A stretch of 64,000 bases of DNA from Streptomyces sp. BK340 (GCF_007827595.1 NZ_VISR01000014.1:62001-126000), one strand, 5' to 3'; shown: positions 40,736 to 49,721, counted from the first letter of the stretch. The notes: generated by a model not told the origin, from the sequence alone. Numbers and translations: made by a program.

Positions 40736-42967
40736 GTGTCCCGCACCGCCCTGCGAATCTGCCCCCTGTGCGAGGCGACCTGCGGGCTGACCCTCACCAT
40801 CGAGGGCACCCGAGTCACCGGCGCCCGCGGCGACCGCGAGGACGTCTTCAGCAAGGGGTTCATCTGCCCCAAGGGCGCCTCCTTCGGCGCTGTCGACGGC
40901 GACCCCGACCGGCTGCGCACCCCGCTCGTCCGCGAGGACGGCACCCTGCGCGAGGCCACCTGGGAGGAGGCCTTCGACGCGGTCGCCGCGGGCCTGCGCC
41001 CGGTCGTGGAGCGGTACGGCGCCGACGCCCTCGGGCTCGTCCTCGGCAACCCCAACGTGCACACCATGGCCGGTGCCCTCTACCCGCCGGTCCTGCTCGG
41101 CGCGCTGCGCACCCGCAGTCTGTTCACCGCCTCCACGGTCGACCAGATGCCCAAGCACGTCTCCAGCGGGCTGCTCTTCGGCGACGCCCACGCCATCCCG
41201 GTGCCGGACCTCGACCACACCGACCATCTGCTCCTCATCGGCGCCAACCCCGTGGAGTCCAACGGCAGTCTGTGCACCGCACCCGACTTCCCCGGCAAGC
41301 TGAAGGCCCTCAGGGCCCGCGGCGGCCGGCTCACCGTCGTGGACCCGCGCCGCACCCGGACCGCGAAGCTCGCCGACCGGCACATCGCCGTCCGGCCCGG
41401 AGCCGACGCACTGCTGCTCGCCGCGATGGCCACCGTGCTGTTCGAGGAGGACCTGACCGACCTCGGGCGGCTCGCCCCGCACGTCCAGGGGTTGCCCGAA
41501 CTCCGCGACTCGCTGAGGGAGTTCACCCCCGAGGCCGTCGCGGGGGCGTGTGACGTCGAACCCGCCCTCATCCGCACGCTCGCCCGCGAACTCGCCGCCG
41601 CCCCCACCGCCGCCGTCTACGCCCGCATCGGCAGCTGCACCGTCCCGCACGGCACGCTGGCGAGCTGGCTGGTCGACGTCCTCAACATCCTCACCGGCAA
41701 CCTGGACCGGCCGGGCGGCGCCCTGTTCCCGCAGGCGGCCACCGACAGGACGCCCCGCCCGGCGGGCCCCGGACACGGCTTCGCGCTCGGCCGCTGGCAC
41801 TCGCGAGTGCGGCGACTTCCGGAGGCCAAGGGCGAGTTGCCGCTCTCCGCCCTGGCCGAGGAGATCGACACCGCCACCGAGGCGGGCGAGCCCATCCGCG
41901 CGCTCGTCGTGATCGCGGCCAACCCGGTGCTGTCCGCCCCCGACGGCCGGCGCCTCGACAAGGCCCTGGACTCGCTGGACTTCATGGTCAGCGTCGACCC
42001 CTACCTCAACGAGACCTCCCGCCACGCCGACGTGGTGCTGCCCCCGCCGCCGCCCGCGCAGAGCCCGCACCACGACTTCGCCTTCAACACCCTCGCCGTC
42101 CGCAACCAGGTCCGCTACAGCCGCCCCGCCGTACCCCTGGAACCCGGCCGCATGGCCGAGACGGAGATCCTCGCCCGGCTGACCCTGGCCGTGCTCGGCA
42201 TGCACGGCGCCGACCCGGGCGCGGTGGACGCGATGGTGATCGAGCAGACCCTCGGCAAGGCCGTCCAGGAGACCCACTCCCCGGTGCACGGCCGCGACCC
42301 GAAGGAACTCGCCGCACAGCTCACCGGGGACACCGGCCCCGAGCGCCGGCTCGACCTGATGCTGCGCCTCGGCCCCTACGGCGACGGCTTCGGCGTACGG
42401 CCCGACGGGCTGAACCTGGACCGGCTGCTCGCGCACCCGCACGGCATCGACCTCGGCCCGCTGCGGCCCCGGCTGCCGCAGCCGCTGAAGACCGCGAGCG
42501 GCAGGGTCGAGCTGCTGCCCGAGCCGATCGCCGGCGACCTGCCCCGGCTCCGGGCCGCCCTGCGCGAACGCCCCGCGGAGCTGGTCCTCGTCGGCCGCCG
42601 CCATCTGCGCTCCAACAACAGCTGGATGCACAACGTGCCCGCCCTCACCGGCGGCAGCAACCGCTGCACCCTCCACATCCACCCCGAGGACGCGGAGCGC
42701 CTCGGCGTGCGGGACGGGGCGGACGTACGGGTGAAGGGGGCCGGGGGAGAGGTGGTCGCCCCCGCCGAGGTCACCGACGGCGTCCGGCCGGGCGTGGTGA
42801 GCCTGCCGCACGGCTGGGGGCACGACCGCCCCGGGACCCGGATGAGCCACGCGGTCCGGGAGCCCGGGGTCAACGTCAACCAGCTCCTGGACGGCAGCCT
42901 GCTCGACCCGCTGTCGGGCAACGCGGTCCTCAACGGGGTGCCCGTCGAACTCACCGCACAGCTGTGA
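40736..42967 (+). CDS. Molybdopterin-dependent oxidoreductase with a [4Fe-4S] cluster
   Basis: 743 residues, DMSO-reductase superfamily. The N-terminal cluster site is Cys9-x2-Cys12-x3-Cys16...Cys44 (CPLCEATC, CPKG). The Mo-bis-MGD domains follow, including LLIGANPVESNG, VVDPRRTRTAKLAD and VYARIGSCTVPHGTLASWLVDVLNILTGNLDRPGG in parts. The C-terminal molydop-binding domain has RHLRSNNSWMHNVPAL and GDLPHGWGH-like sequence. No Tat signal is present, so it is cytoplasmic. Substrate unknown; such enzymes often act as formate dehydrogenase-like or assimilatory reductases. GTG 40736 follows GGGAGGACCC. Confidence 0.88.
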   Translation: MSRTALRICPLCEATCGLTLTIEGTRVTGARGDREDVFSKGFICPKGASFGAVDGDPDRLRTPLVREDGTLREATWEEAFDAVAAGLRPVVERYGADALGLVLGNPNVHTMAGALYPPVLLGALRTRSLFTASTVDQMPKHVSSGLLFGDAHAIPVPDLDHTDHLLLIGANPVESNGSLCTAPDFPGKLKALRARGGRLTVVDPRRTRTAKLADRHIAVRPGADALLLAAMATVLFEEDLTDLGRLAPHVQGLPELRDSLREFTPEAVAGACDVEPALIRTLARELAAAPTAAVYARIGSCTVPHGTLASWLVDVLNILTGNLDRPGGALFPQAATDRTPRPAGPGHGFALGRWHSRVRRLPEAKGELPLSALAEEIDTATEAGEPIRALVVIAANPVLSAPDGRRLDKALDSLDFMVSVDPYLNETSRHADVVLPPPPPAQSPHHDFAFNTLAVRNQVRYSRPAVPLEPGRMAETEILARLTLAVLGMHGADPGAVDAMVIEQTLGKAVQETHSPVHGRDPKELAAQLTGDTGPERRLDLMLRLGPYGDGFGVRPDGLNLDRLLAHPHGIDLGPLRPRLPQPLKTASGRVELLPEPIAGDLPRLRAALRERPAELVLVGRRHLRSNNSWMHNVPALTGGSNRCTLHIHPEDAERLGVRDGADVRVKGAGGEVVAPAEVTDGVRPGVVSLPHGWGHDRPGTRMSHAVREPGVNVNQLLDGSLLDPLSGNAVLNGVPVELTAQL

Positions 42968-42995
42968 CCTGGAGTTTTGCGCTTATTGCTCGCGT

Positions 42996-43022
42996 GTCAA
43001 CGTCTTGTTAACGCCGTTTGAC
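42996..43022. promoter_or_regulatory. Nested dyad upstream of the CitMHS gene
   Basis: GTCAACG-N12-CGTTTGAC surrounds the palindrome GTTAAC (43007-43012), 69-95 bp before the start. A possible site for a response regulator or catabolite control. Confidence 0.35.
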
Positions 43023-43090
43023 GGGACCTAACGTCGTCGCACCGCCGGCCCCAGGTGGGATGTTCAAGGGCGAACGTTAGGTATCCACTC

Positions 43091-44485
43091 ATGCTGACCA
43101 TCCTCGGCTTCGCCATGATCGCGACCTTCCTGGTCCTGATCATGCTGAAGAAGATGTCGCCGATCGCGGCGCTCGTGCTGATCCCGGCACTGTTCTGCGT
43201 CTTCGTCGGTAAGGGCGCCAGGCTCGGCGACTACGTCATCGACGGCGTCACCGGCCTCGCCCCCACCGCGGCGATGCTCATGTTCGCGATCGTCTACTTC
43301 GGTGTGATGATCGACGTCGGCCTCTTCGACCCGGTCGTCCGGGCGATCCTGAGGTTCTGCAAGGCCGATCCGCTGCGGATCGTCGTCGGAACGGCCGTCC
43401 TCGCCGCGATCGTGTCGCTCGACGGCGACGGCTCGACCACCTTCATGATCACGGTCTCGGCGATGTACCCGCTGTACAAGCGCCTGAGGATGAGCCTGGT
43501 CGTGATGACCGGTGTGGCGGCCATGGCCAACGGAGTGATGAACACGCTGCCCTGGGGCGGTCCGACCGCACGGGCCGCGACCGCGCTGAAGCTGGACGCG
43601 AGCGACGTCTTCGTGCCGATGATCCCGGCGCTCGCCACGGGCCTGCTGTTCGTGTTCGTCCTCGCCTACGTCCTCGGCCGCCGCGAGCGGGGGCGGCTCG
43701 GCGTGCTGACGCTGGACGAGGCGCTGGTGGCACAGACCCGCACGGAGACCGTGCTGGTCGGTGCCGGCAGCGGCGAGGGCGCCCGGAGCACGGGTGGTTC
43801 CGGCGCCGGCGCGGACCTGCCCGACGAGCCCGAGGACGAGCGCTTCCAGGGCCTCGACCCGAACCGTGCCACCCTGCGCCCCAGGCTCTACTGGTTCAAC
43901 GCGCTGCTCACGGTCGCCCTGCTCACCGCCATGATCATGGAGTGGCTGCCGATCCCGGTGCTGTTCCTGCTCGGTGCCGCGCTCGCGCTGACCGTCAACT
44001 TCCCGCACATGCCGGACCAGAAGGCCCGGCTGGCCGCGCACGCCGACAACGTCCTCAACGTCTCCGGCATGGTCTTCGCCGCCGCCGTCTTCACCGGCGT
44101 CCTGCAGGGCACCGGCATGGTCGACCACATGGCCACGTGGCTGGTGGACAACATCCCCGCCGGCATGGGCCCGCACATGGCCTTCGTCACCGGCGTGCTG
44201 AGCATCCCGCTCACGTACTTCATGTCCAACGACGGCTTCTACTTCGGCATCCTGCCGGTGCTCGCCGAGGCCGGTCAGGCGCACGGCGTCTCCTCCGTCG
44301 AGATCGCCCGCGCCTCGCTCGTCGGCCAGCCGCTGCACATGTCCAGCCCGCTCGTCCCGGCCGTGTACGTCCTCGTCGGCATGGCCAAGGTCGAGTTCGG
44401 CGACCACACCAGGTTCGTCGTGAAGTGGGCCGCCCTGACCTCCCTCGTGGTGCTCGGGGCGGGGATCCTCTTCGGCATCGTCTGA
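43091..44485 (+). CDS. Citrate/metal symporter, CitMHS family
   Basis: 464 residues with about twelve membrane segments. It takes up citrate complexed with a divalent metal (Mg or Ca in characterised members; iron or calcium citrate in S. coelicolor). Family signatures: YFGVMIDVGLFDPVVRAIL, SLDGDGSTTFMITVSAMYPLYKRL, NGVMNTLPWGGPTARAA and FMSNDGFYFGILPVLAEAG. A hydrophilic loop (about residues 215-265) lies at the centre. ATG 43091 was chosen over GTG 43055 by alignment with the family start. Confidence 0.92.
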   Translation: MLTILGFAMIATFLVLIMLKKMSPIAALVLIPALFCVFVGKGARLGDYVIDGVTGLAPTAAMLMFAIVYFGVMIDVGLFDPVVRAILRFCKADPLRIVVGTAVLAAIVSLDGDGSTTFMITVSAMYPLYKRLRMSLVVMTGVAAMANGVMNTLPWGGPTARAATALKLDASDVFVPMIPALATGLLFVFVLAYVLGRRERGRLGVLTLDEALVAQTRTETVLVGAGSGEGARSTGGSGAGADLPDEPEDERFQGLDPNRATLRPRLYWFNALLTVALLTAMIMEWLPIPVLFLLGAALALTVNFPHMPDQKARLAAHADNVLNVSGMVFAAAVFTGVLQGTGMVDHMATWLVDNIPAGMGPHMAFVTGVLSIPLTYFMSNDGFYFGILPVLAEAGQAHGVSSVEIARASLVGQPLHMSSPLVPAVYVLVGMAKVEFGDHTRFVVKWAALTSLVVLGAGILFGIV

Positions 44486-44507
44486 TCTCCCGAGCACGCG
44501 TCCATGG

Positions 44508-44554
44508 CGCCCGGTATTGCGCCGCACGAGCGATATCTGACGGCGCGCCGGGCG
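44508..44554 (+). terminator. Hairpin after the CitMHS gene
   Basis: CGCCCGG...CGCCG pairs with CGGCG...CCGGGCG (44508-44514 with 44548-44554; 44520-44524 with 44541-44545), 22 bp past the stop codon. Confidence 0.5.
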
Positions 44555-44591
44555 TCGATGCCGCGGGGCACGGTGCTCGTGAAGCAGAGTC

Positions 44592-44625
44592 CAGACGAAA
44601 GAGCGATTTGTATGAAAATCGTCTG
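44592..44625. promoter_or_regulatory. Inverted repeat before the surface-protein gene
   Basis: CAGACGA-N20-TCGTCTG with an AT-rich centre (GATTTGTATGAAAATC), ending 17 bp before ATG 44643. A possible operator or 5' UTR hairpin. Confidence 0.35.
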
Positions 44626-44642
44626 AACTCGGAGGAATGCGC

Positions 44643-45356
44643 ATGCCCACCCTGACACTCCCACGTGCCGTCGGCTCCCGCGCGGGCGCCACCGTCGTCC
44701 TCACCGCCCTCGCCGCGGCGGGAGCGTCGTGGGTGGCGGCGCCGACCGCGGTGGCCCAAGGAGAGAACGGCGACATCAGGGTCCACCGGGTCTATGCGCT
44801 TCCCGGCACGGGGAAGGACGAGTCGCAGGTCTGCAGGTTCTATCTCGACGCCGTCAACTTCGACACCCTGGCCAGCATCCCGTACACCATCACGCCGCAG
44901 CCCCCGCTGCCCACGTCCGCCACCGTCACGGGTGCCGTCCCGCTCGCCGGCGGTGCCGGGCACACCGACCCGCTGGGGCTGGCGGACGGCCAGTACAAGA
45001 TCACCTGGGTGGTCGCGGGCGCCACCAAGGAGAAGGTCTTCCGCGTCAACTGCCGTGACCTGGCCAAGGACGACGGGGCGCACGCTCCGGGCCAGATCGA
45101 GGACCACCAGCAGAAGGACCAGCAGGGCGGTCAGCAGAAGGACCAGCAGAGCGACCAGCGCGACGACGCGGCCTGGGCACAGGGCGGCGACCACAACGAC
45201 GGCCCGAAGGGCGGCGTGCACGCGGGCGGCGGCGGCCTGATCGACACTTCGGGCGCCTTCTCGCCCGTGGCCGCGGCGGCGGCCGTGGGACTGGTCGCGG
45301 TCAGCGGAGTGGCGTACCTCCGGCTGATCCGCCGACGGCCGCATGGCGCCGCGTAG
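44643..45356 (+). CDS. Secreted surface protein, probable sortase substrate
   Basis: 237 residues. Signal peptide about 1-37 (cleavage near PTAVAQG). A beta-rich domain with a Cys pair (SQVCRFYLDAV ... VNCRDL) is followed by a Gln/Lys/Asp-rich repetitive linker (QKDQQGGQQKDQQSDQ). The end is GGLIDTSGAFSPVA, a membrane helix and RRRPHGAA. LIDTSG takes the place of an LPxTG-like signal. ATG 44643 is preferred to ATG 44637 because GGAGGA is 7-8 nt upstream of the former and abuts the latter. It overlaps the sortase start by 14 bp. Confidence 0.82.
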   Translation: MPTLTLPRAVGSRAGATVVLTALAAAGASWVAAPTAVAQGENGDIRVHRVYALPGTGKDESQVCRFYLDAVNFDTLASIPYTITPQPPLPTSATVTGAVPLAGGAGHTDPLGLADGQYKITWVVAGATKEKVFRVNCRDLAKDDGAHAPGQIEDHQQKDQQGGQQKDQQSDQRDDAAWAQGGDHNDGPKGGVHAGGGGLIDTSGAFSPVAAAAAVGLVAVSGVAYLRLIRRRPHGAA

Positions 45357-46029
45357 GCGCAGACGCAGGCCGTGGTACCGGACCCGCGCCTACCGTCTCG
45401 CCAGGACGGCCCTGCTCGTGACCGTCCTGGTGACGGTGGGGGTCCGGTGCGGCGGGGACGACGGACCGGCCTCCCTCCAGGCGGGCGGTCCGGCCGCCCC
45501 GGGCTCCGACCGCACCGACGGGCGGGGCGCGGGCCGGGAGGATTCCGCCCCGACGCCCCCGCCCCGCCCGCTGCCCCGGTCCCGCCCCACGTCCCTCCGC
45601 ATCCGGTCCCTCGGGATCGACGCACCGGTCATCGGGCTACGGCTCGACCGGGACCGGCAGTTGGAGACACCGCCGCTCGACCGGCCGAAGGAAATCGGCT
45701 GGTACCAGGGCGGCGCCACACCGGGGGAGTCGGGCACCGCGATCGCCGTCGGCCACCGCGACACCACGACCGGCCCCGCCGTCTTCGCCGCGCTCGCCCA
45801 GGTGAAGCCCGGCAAGCCGATCGAGGCCGAGCGGGCGGACGGCCGTACCGCCGTCTACACCGTGGACCGGGTGAAGGTCTTCGACAAGACCGGCTTCCCC
45901 GACAAGGAGGTGTACGGCCCGGCCCGCCGCCCGGAGCTGCGCGTACTCACCTGCGGCGGCCTGTTCACCCGGCGCACGGGCTACACGAGCAACGTGGTGG
46001 TCTTCGCCCACCTGACCGCGACGAGATGA
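45343..46029 (+). CDS. Class F-type sortase
   Basis: 228 residues. An N-terminal Arg-rich segment and membrane anchor (TALLVTVLVTVGVRC, about 22-36) precede a Pro-rich linker and the sortase barrel. The catalytic triad is visible: His138 in VGHRDT, Cys204 in VLTCGG, and Arg210/211 in FTRRTGY. It overlaps the 3' end of the surface-protein gene, marking that protein as its dedicated substrate. Class F enzymes are typical of Actinobacteria and cleave LPxTG-like motifs. Confidence 0.88.
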   Translation: MAPRRRRRRPWYRTRAYRLARTALLVTVLVTVGVRCGGDDGPASLQAGGPAAPGSDRTDGRGAGREDSAPTPPPRPLPRSRPTSLRIRSLGIDAPVIGLRLDRDRQLETPPLDRPKEIGWYQGGATPGESGTAIAVGHRDTTTGPAVFAALAQVKPGKPIEAERADGRTAVYTVDRVKVFDKTGFPDKEVYGPARRPELRVLTCGGLFTRRTGYTSNVVVFAHLTATR

Positions 46030-46099
46030 CCGCACGGCGCGCCCGGCGGCCGACCACGCCCGGCGACCCGAATCCCGTCGTCCGTTTCCGCCCCTGCCA

Positions 46100-46127
46100 G
46101 GGGCGCGGCACCCCGATGCCGCGCCCC
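46100..46127 (+). terminator. Hairpin after the sortase gene
   Basis: A perfect 11-bp stem, GGGGCGCGGCA / TGCCGCGCCCC, with a 6-nt loop, followed by GTCTTCC, 71 bp past the stop. Confidence 0.75.
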
Positions 46128-46247
46128 GTCTTCCCCGGCCGAGCGCATTCCGTTAACTTCCGTGACCCACAGGCCTCGTACGACCCGCACGCGGCCTTCG
46201 GACCCACGGAGCAGCGGCGCTCCGGACAGCCCCCGGGGGCACCAGTT

Positions 46248-47627
46248 ATGACACGCGCCATCTCTCTGCACGACGTGAGCAAGTCCTACACGCGGGGCAC
46301 CCGCGTGGTGGACCGACTCTCGCTGGACATCGCGCCCGGCGAGTTCCTGGTCCTGCTCGGACCCTCCGGCTGCGGCAAGTCCACCGTGCTGCGCGTGATC
46401 GCCGGACTCGAGGAGATCGACGAGGGCGAACTGCTCCTCGACGGCGAGTACGCCAACGACTGGCTGCCCTCCGACCGCCACATCGCGATGGTCTTCCAGA
46501 ACTTCGCCCTCTACCCGAGCATGACCAGCCGCGACAACATCGCCTTCCCGCTGCGCATCGAGGCCCCCGGCGCCGACCCCCGCCCGCGCGTGGACGCGAC
46601 CGCCCGGATGCTCGGCATCGAGGACCTGCTCGACCGCTTCCCCGGTCAGCTCTCCGGCGGCGAACGCCAGCGCGTCGCCATGGGCCGGGCCATCGCCCGC
46701 CACCCCTCAGCCTTCTTGATGGACGAGCCGCTGTCCAACCTCGACGCCAAGCTCCGCAACCGCCTGAGGGCCGAAATATCCCAGCTCACCCGCGAGTTGG
46801 GCGTGACCACGGTGTACGTCACGCACGACCAGGCCGAGGCCATGTCGCTCGGCGACCGGGTCGCCGTCCTGCGCGGCGGGGTGCTCCAGCAGGTCGGCAG
46901 CCCGCGTGAGGTGTACGCGCTGCCCCGCAACGTCTTCGTCGCGGCCTTCGTCGGCACCCCGCGCATCAACTTGCTGCGCGGGGTGGTCCGCGCCCCGCTG
47001 GACGGCGCCATGACCATCAGCCTCGGCAGGCAGGCGCTGCGCCTGCCCGAACCCCTCTCCCTGGACCACCGGTTGCTGCGCGTGCAGCAGGGCCGTGAGG
47101 TGATCGTCGGGCTGCGCTCGGAGGCGGTCCGGATCTCCCCCGAGTTCTCGGCTTCGCGCGGACGTGGGGGACTCCCACGGCCCGCCGCCCCCCGGCTCGG
47201 CGAGGTGGCGATCAGTGGCCTGGTGGAGCACGTGGAGTTCCAGGGGCACGAGGTCCTCGTCCACTTCAACACCGGTTCGAGCCCGGCCGTCGTACCGGAG
47301 CTGGAGGCCCCGCGCCCGTCCGGCCGCCCCGCGCGGCGCCGCCGCCGGGAGGGCTCCACGGTCCTGGACCGGCTCAGGGACCGGGCCGGTGCCCTGCGCG
47401 CCGGGCCGGTCGTGGTCCTGGAGGACCCGCCCGACGAGGGCCTCGCCCGCGTGCCCGCGGAGGGCCGGACGCCCGGCGACCTGGTCGTGCGCACCACCCC
47501 GGACATCCAGCTCCGGCACGGCATGCAGGTCCCCCTGCTCGTCGACATCGCCCACCTCTTCGTCTTCGACCGGCACGGCGAACGGATCTGCCCGTCTCCG
47601 GCACGGCTGCCGGACCTGGAGGAGTGA
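46248..47627 (+). CDS. Orphan CUT1-type ABC transporter ATPase (MalK/UgpC-like)
   Basis: 459 residues. Walker A GPSGCGKST, Q-loop MVFQNFALYPSMTSRDNIAFPL, signature LSGGERQRVAMGRAIARHP, Walker B AFLMDEPLSNLDAKLRNRLR and H-loop VYVTHDQAEAMSLGDR are all present. The C-terminal TOBE region is longer than the roughly 370-residue norm: an in-frame palindromic element and a basic insert (RPSGRPARRRRREGST) lie in it. No permease or binding protein is adjacent, so it may serve distant sugar transporters as MsiK does. ATG 46248 lacks a clear ribosome site. Confidence 0.85.
   Translation: MTRAISLHDVSKSYTRGTRVVDRLSLDIAPGEFLVLLGPSGCGKSTVLRVIAGLEEIDEGELLLDGEYANDWLPSDRHIAMVFQNFALYPSMTSRDNIAFPLRIEAPGADPRPRVDATARMLGIEDLLDRFPGQLSGGERQRVAMGRAIARHPSAFLMDEPLSNLDAKLRNRLRAEISQLTRELGVTTVYVTHDQAEAMSLGDRVAVLRGGVLQQVGSPREVYALPRNVFVAAFVGTPRINLLRGVVRAPLDGAMTISLGRQALRLPEPLSLDHRLLRVQQGREVIVGLRSEAVRISPEFSASRGRGGLPRPAAPRLGEVAISGLVEHVEFQGHEVLVHFNTGSSPAVVPELEAPRPSGRPARRRRREGSTVLDRLRDRAGALRAGPVVVLEDPPDEGLARVPAEGRTPGDLVVRTTPDIQLRHGMQVPLLVDIAHLFVFDRHGERICPSPARLPDLEE
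47135..47176. repeat. GC-rich palindromic element, copy D (in frame)
   Basis: CTCCCCCGAGTTCTCGGCTT followed by CGCGCGGACGTGGGGGACTC. It encodes SPEFSASRGRGGLP in the ATPase C-terminal domain. Confidence 0.58.
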
Positions 47628-48121
47628 GGCCCAGGCACCTCCCGCAGGCGCTGGACCTGGCCCGGGTGGGCATGTACGGGCACTCGGCGGGCGGTACGGC
47701 GGCTGCCCGGGCCGCGTACGAGGACCGGCGCATCCGCGCGGTGGTCAACCTGGAGGGTTATCTCGACCACCCGTCGGACCGGCCCGGCGGGCCGGCGCAG
47801 CTGTATCCCGTGGCCCGGTACGGAATGGACCGGCCGATGCTCCTGCTGGGCACCGCCGGCTTCCGCGACGCGGACATCGACCGCTCCTGGCCGGCCATGC
47901 TCGACCACCCGGGCCGGCGCATCCGGAGGCGGCAGATCGACGACGCGATGCACTGGGTGTTCAGCGACTTCGCCGCCATGGTGCCCCGGCTCCAGGCGGA
48001 CGGCCCGATGACCGGCGAGGGCCGCGACCAGATGGTGGGCGCGCTCGACCCGGCGCGCTCGGTACCCCTGGTGCGCGACCACGTCCTCACGTTCTTCGAG
48101 CGCGCTCTGTCCGGCACATAG
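47624..48121 (+). pseudogene. N-terminally truncated alpha/beta hydrolase
   Basis: 165 codons resembling the C-terminal half of platelet-activating-factor-acetylhydrolase-like hydrolases: LARVGMYGHSAGGTAAARAAYEDRRIRAVVNLEGYL has the GHSAGG nucleophile elbow, and a His follows in DDAMHWVF or VRDHVLTFF. The N-terminal half with the oxyanion loop is missing. GTG 47624 overlaps the ATPase stop (GTGA), with no separate ribosome site. A gene remnant now placed behind the ATPase is the simplest reading; a short functional hydrolase cannot be excluded. Confidence 0.6.
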
Positions 48122-48261
48122 GACCCCGTGCGCTGCGCCGCCCGGTGCGCTGAACTCGCCTACGGGAAGGCTTTCGGCCAGGAGCCCGTGGGCGGGGTGG
48201 ACGAACGGGGTCAGGCCGACTTCTGATATCCCGGGGACGTCCGGTCGTGTATGGCGCCTGA

Positions 48262-48280
48262 AAACTAACGCCGCTAGTTT
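48262..48280. promoter_or_regulatory. 19-bp operator upstream of the ALDH/ADH pair
   Basis: AAACTAACGCCGCTAGTTT: 9-bp arms, one mismatch, 37 bp before the aldehyde dehydrogenase start. It matches the site before the TetR/acyl-CoA dehydrogenase pair at 53487-53505 (13 of 19 positions identical, including both AAACTA and GCTA cores). Confidence 0.65.
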
Positions 48281-48317
48281 GTTGCCGGACGACGCAGCCC
48301 TGCCGGGAGGAAGCAGC

Positions 48318-49706
48318 ATGAAGGCACATGACGGCCTGTACATCGACGGCGCCTGGCGCCCCGCCGAGAGCCGGGACGTGATCGACGTCGTGAACCCGGC
48401 CGACGAGCAGGTCATCGGCCGGGTCCCGGCCGGGAGCGCCCTGGACGTGGACACCGCCGTACGTGCCGCACGCGCCGCCCTCCCGGCCTGGGCCGCCACA
48501 CCCCCGGCCGAGCGGGCCGCGCGCCTGGCCGCGCTGCGGGACGCGCTCGCGGCCCGCAAGGACGAGATCGCCGAGACGGTCACCGCTGAACTGGGCGCCC
48601 CGCCGCAGTTCGCGCAGGCGGTCCACGCGGGCGTGCCGATCGCCGTCGCGGGCTCCTACGCCGGCCTGGCCGCCACCCACTCCTTCGAGGAGAAGGTCGG
48701 CAACTCCACCGTCCTGCACGAGCCGATCGGCGTCGTGGGCGCGATCACGCCCTGGAACTACCCGCTCCACCAGATCGTCGCCAAGGTCGCCCCGGCGCTC
48801 GCCGCGGGCTGCACCCTCGTCCTCAAGCCCGCCGAGGACACCCCGCTCACCGCCCAGCTCTTCGCGGAGGCGGTCCACGAGGCGGGCGTACCGGCCGGTG
48901 TGTTCAACCTCGTCACCGGCCTCGGCCCGGTCGCCGGACAGGCGCTCGCCGAGCACCCGGGCGTCGACCTGGTCTCCTTCACCGGCTCCACCGCGGTCGG
49001 CCGGCAGATCGGCGCGGTCGCCGGCGCGGCCGTCAAGAAGGTGGCGCTGGAGCTGGGCGGCAAGTCCGCCAACGTCATCCTGCCGAGCGCCGACCTCGCC
49101 AAGGCCGTCAACGTCGGCGTCGCCAACGTCATGTCCAACTCCGGCCAGACGTGCAGTGCCTGGACCCGGATGCTGGTCCACCGCGACCGGTACGACGAGG
49201 CCGTGGAACTGGCCGCCGCGGCCGCCGCCAAGTACGGCGAGCGCATCGGACCGGTCGTCAACGCCAAGCAGCAGGCACGCGTGCGCGGTTACATCGAGAA
49301 GGGTGTCGCCGAGGGCGCCCGCCTGGTCGCCGGCGGCCCCGAATCCCCGCGCGAGAAGGGCTGCTACGTCAGCCCGACGGTCTTCGCGGACGTCACCCCG
49401 GAGATGACGATCGCGCAGGAGGAGATCTTCGGCCCGGTCCTCTCGATCCTCCGCTACGAGGACGAGGAGGACGCCCTGCGCATCGCCAACGGCACCGTCT
49501 ACGGCCTCGCCGGCGCCGTCTGGGCCGGCGACGAGGCCGAGGCCGTGGCCTTCGCCCGCCGTATGGACACCGGTCAGGTCGACATCAACGGCGGCCGGTT
49601 CAACCCCCTCGCCCCCTTCGGCGGCTACAAGCAGTCCGGCGTCGGCCGGGAACTGGGCAGCCACGGGCTCGCCGAGTACCTCCAGACCAAGTCCCTCCAG
49701 TTCTAA
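48318..49706 (+). CDS. NAD(P)-dependent aldehyde dehydrogenase
   Basis: 462 residues, full length. Conserved ALDH blocks: GVVGAITPWNYPLHQIVAKVAPALAAGCTLVLKP in parts, FTGSTAVGRQI, the general base Glu in LELGGKSANVIL, the catalytic Cys in NSGQTCSAWTR, and EEIFGPVLSI. It oxidises an aldehyde to the acid. The following gene is an alcohol dehydrogenase (15 bp away), so the pair probably converts an alcohol to an acid. ATG 48318 follows GGGAGGAAGC. A TetR-type operator lies upstream. Confidence 0.93.
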   Translation: MKAHDGLYIDGAWRPAESRDVIDVVNPADEQVIGRVPAGSALDVDTAVRAARAALPAWAATPPAERAARLAALRDALAARKDEIAETVTAELGAPPQFAQAVHAGVPIAVAGSYAGLAATHSFEEKVGNSTVLHEPIGVVGAITPWNYPLHQIVAKVAPALAAGCTLVLKPAEDTPLTAQLFAEAVHEAGVPAGVFNLVTGLGPVAGQALAEHPGVDLVSFTGSTAVGRQIGAVAGAAVKKVALELGGKSANVILPSADLAKAVNVGVANVMSNSGQTCSAWTRMLVHRDRYDEAVELAAAAAAKYGERIGPVVNAKQQARVRGYIEKGVAEGARLVAGGPESPREKGCYVSPTVFADVTPEMTIAQEEIFGPVLSILRYEDEEDALRIANGTVYGLAGAVWAGDEAEAVAFARRMDTGQVDINGGRFNPLAPFGGYKQSGVGRELGSHGLAEYLQTKSLQF

Positions 49707-49721
49707 GGAAGTCCACGACCC

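Noticed and set aside
40151..42850. Very long antisense open frame (899 codons) opposite the molybdoenzyme gene
   Set aside because: It mirrors the codon bias of the sense gene in high-GC DNA and has low-complexity Gly/Val/Arg composition without domain motifs.
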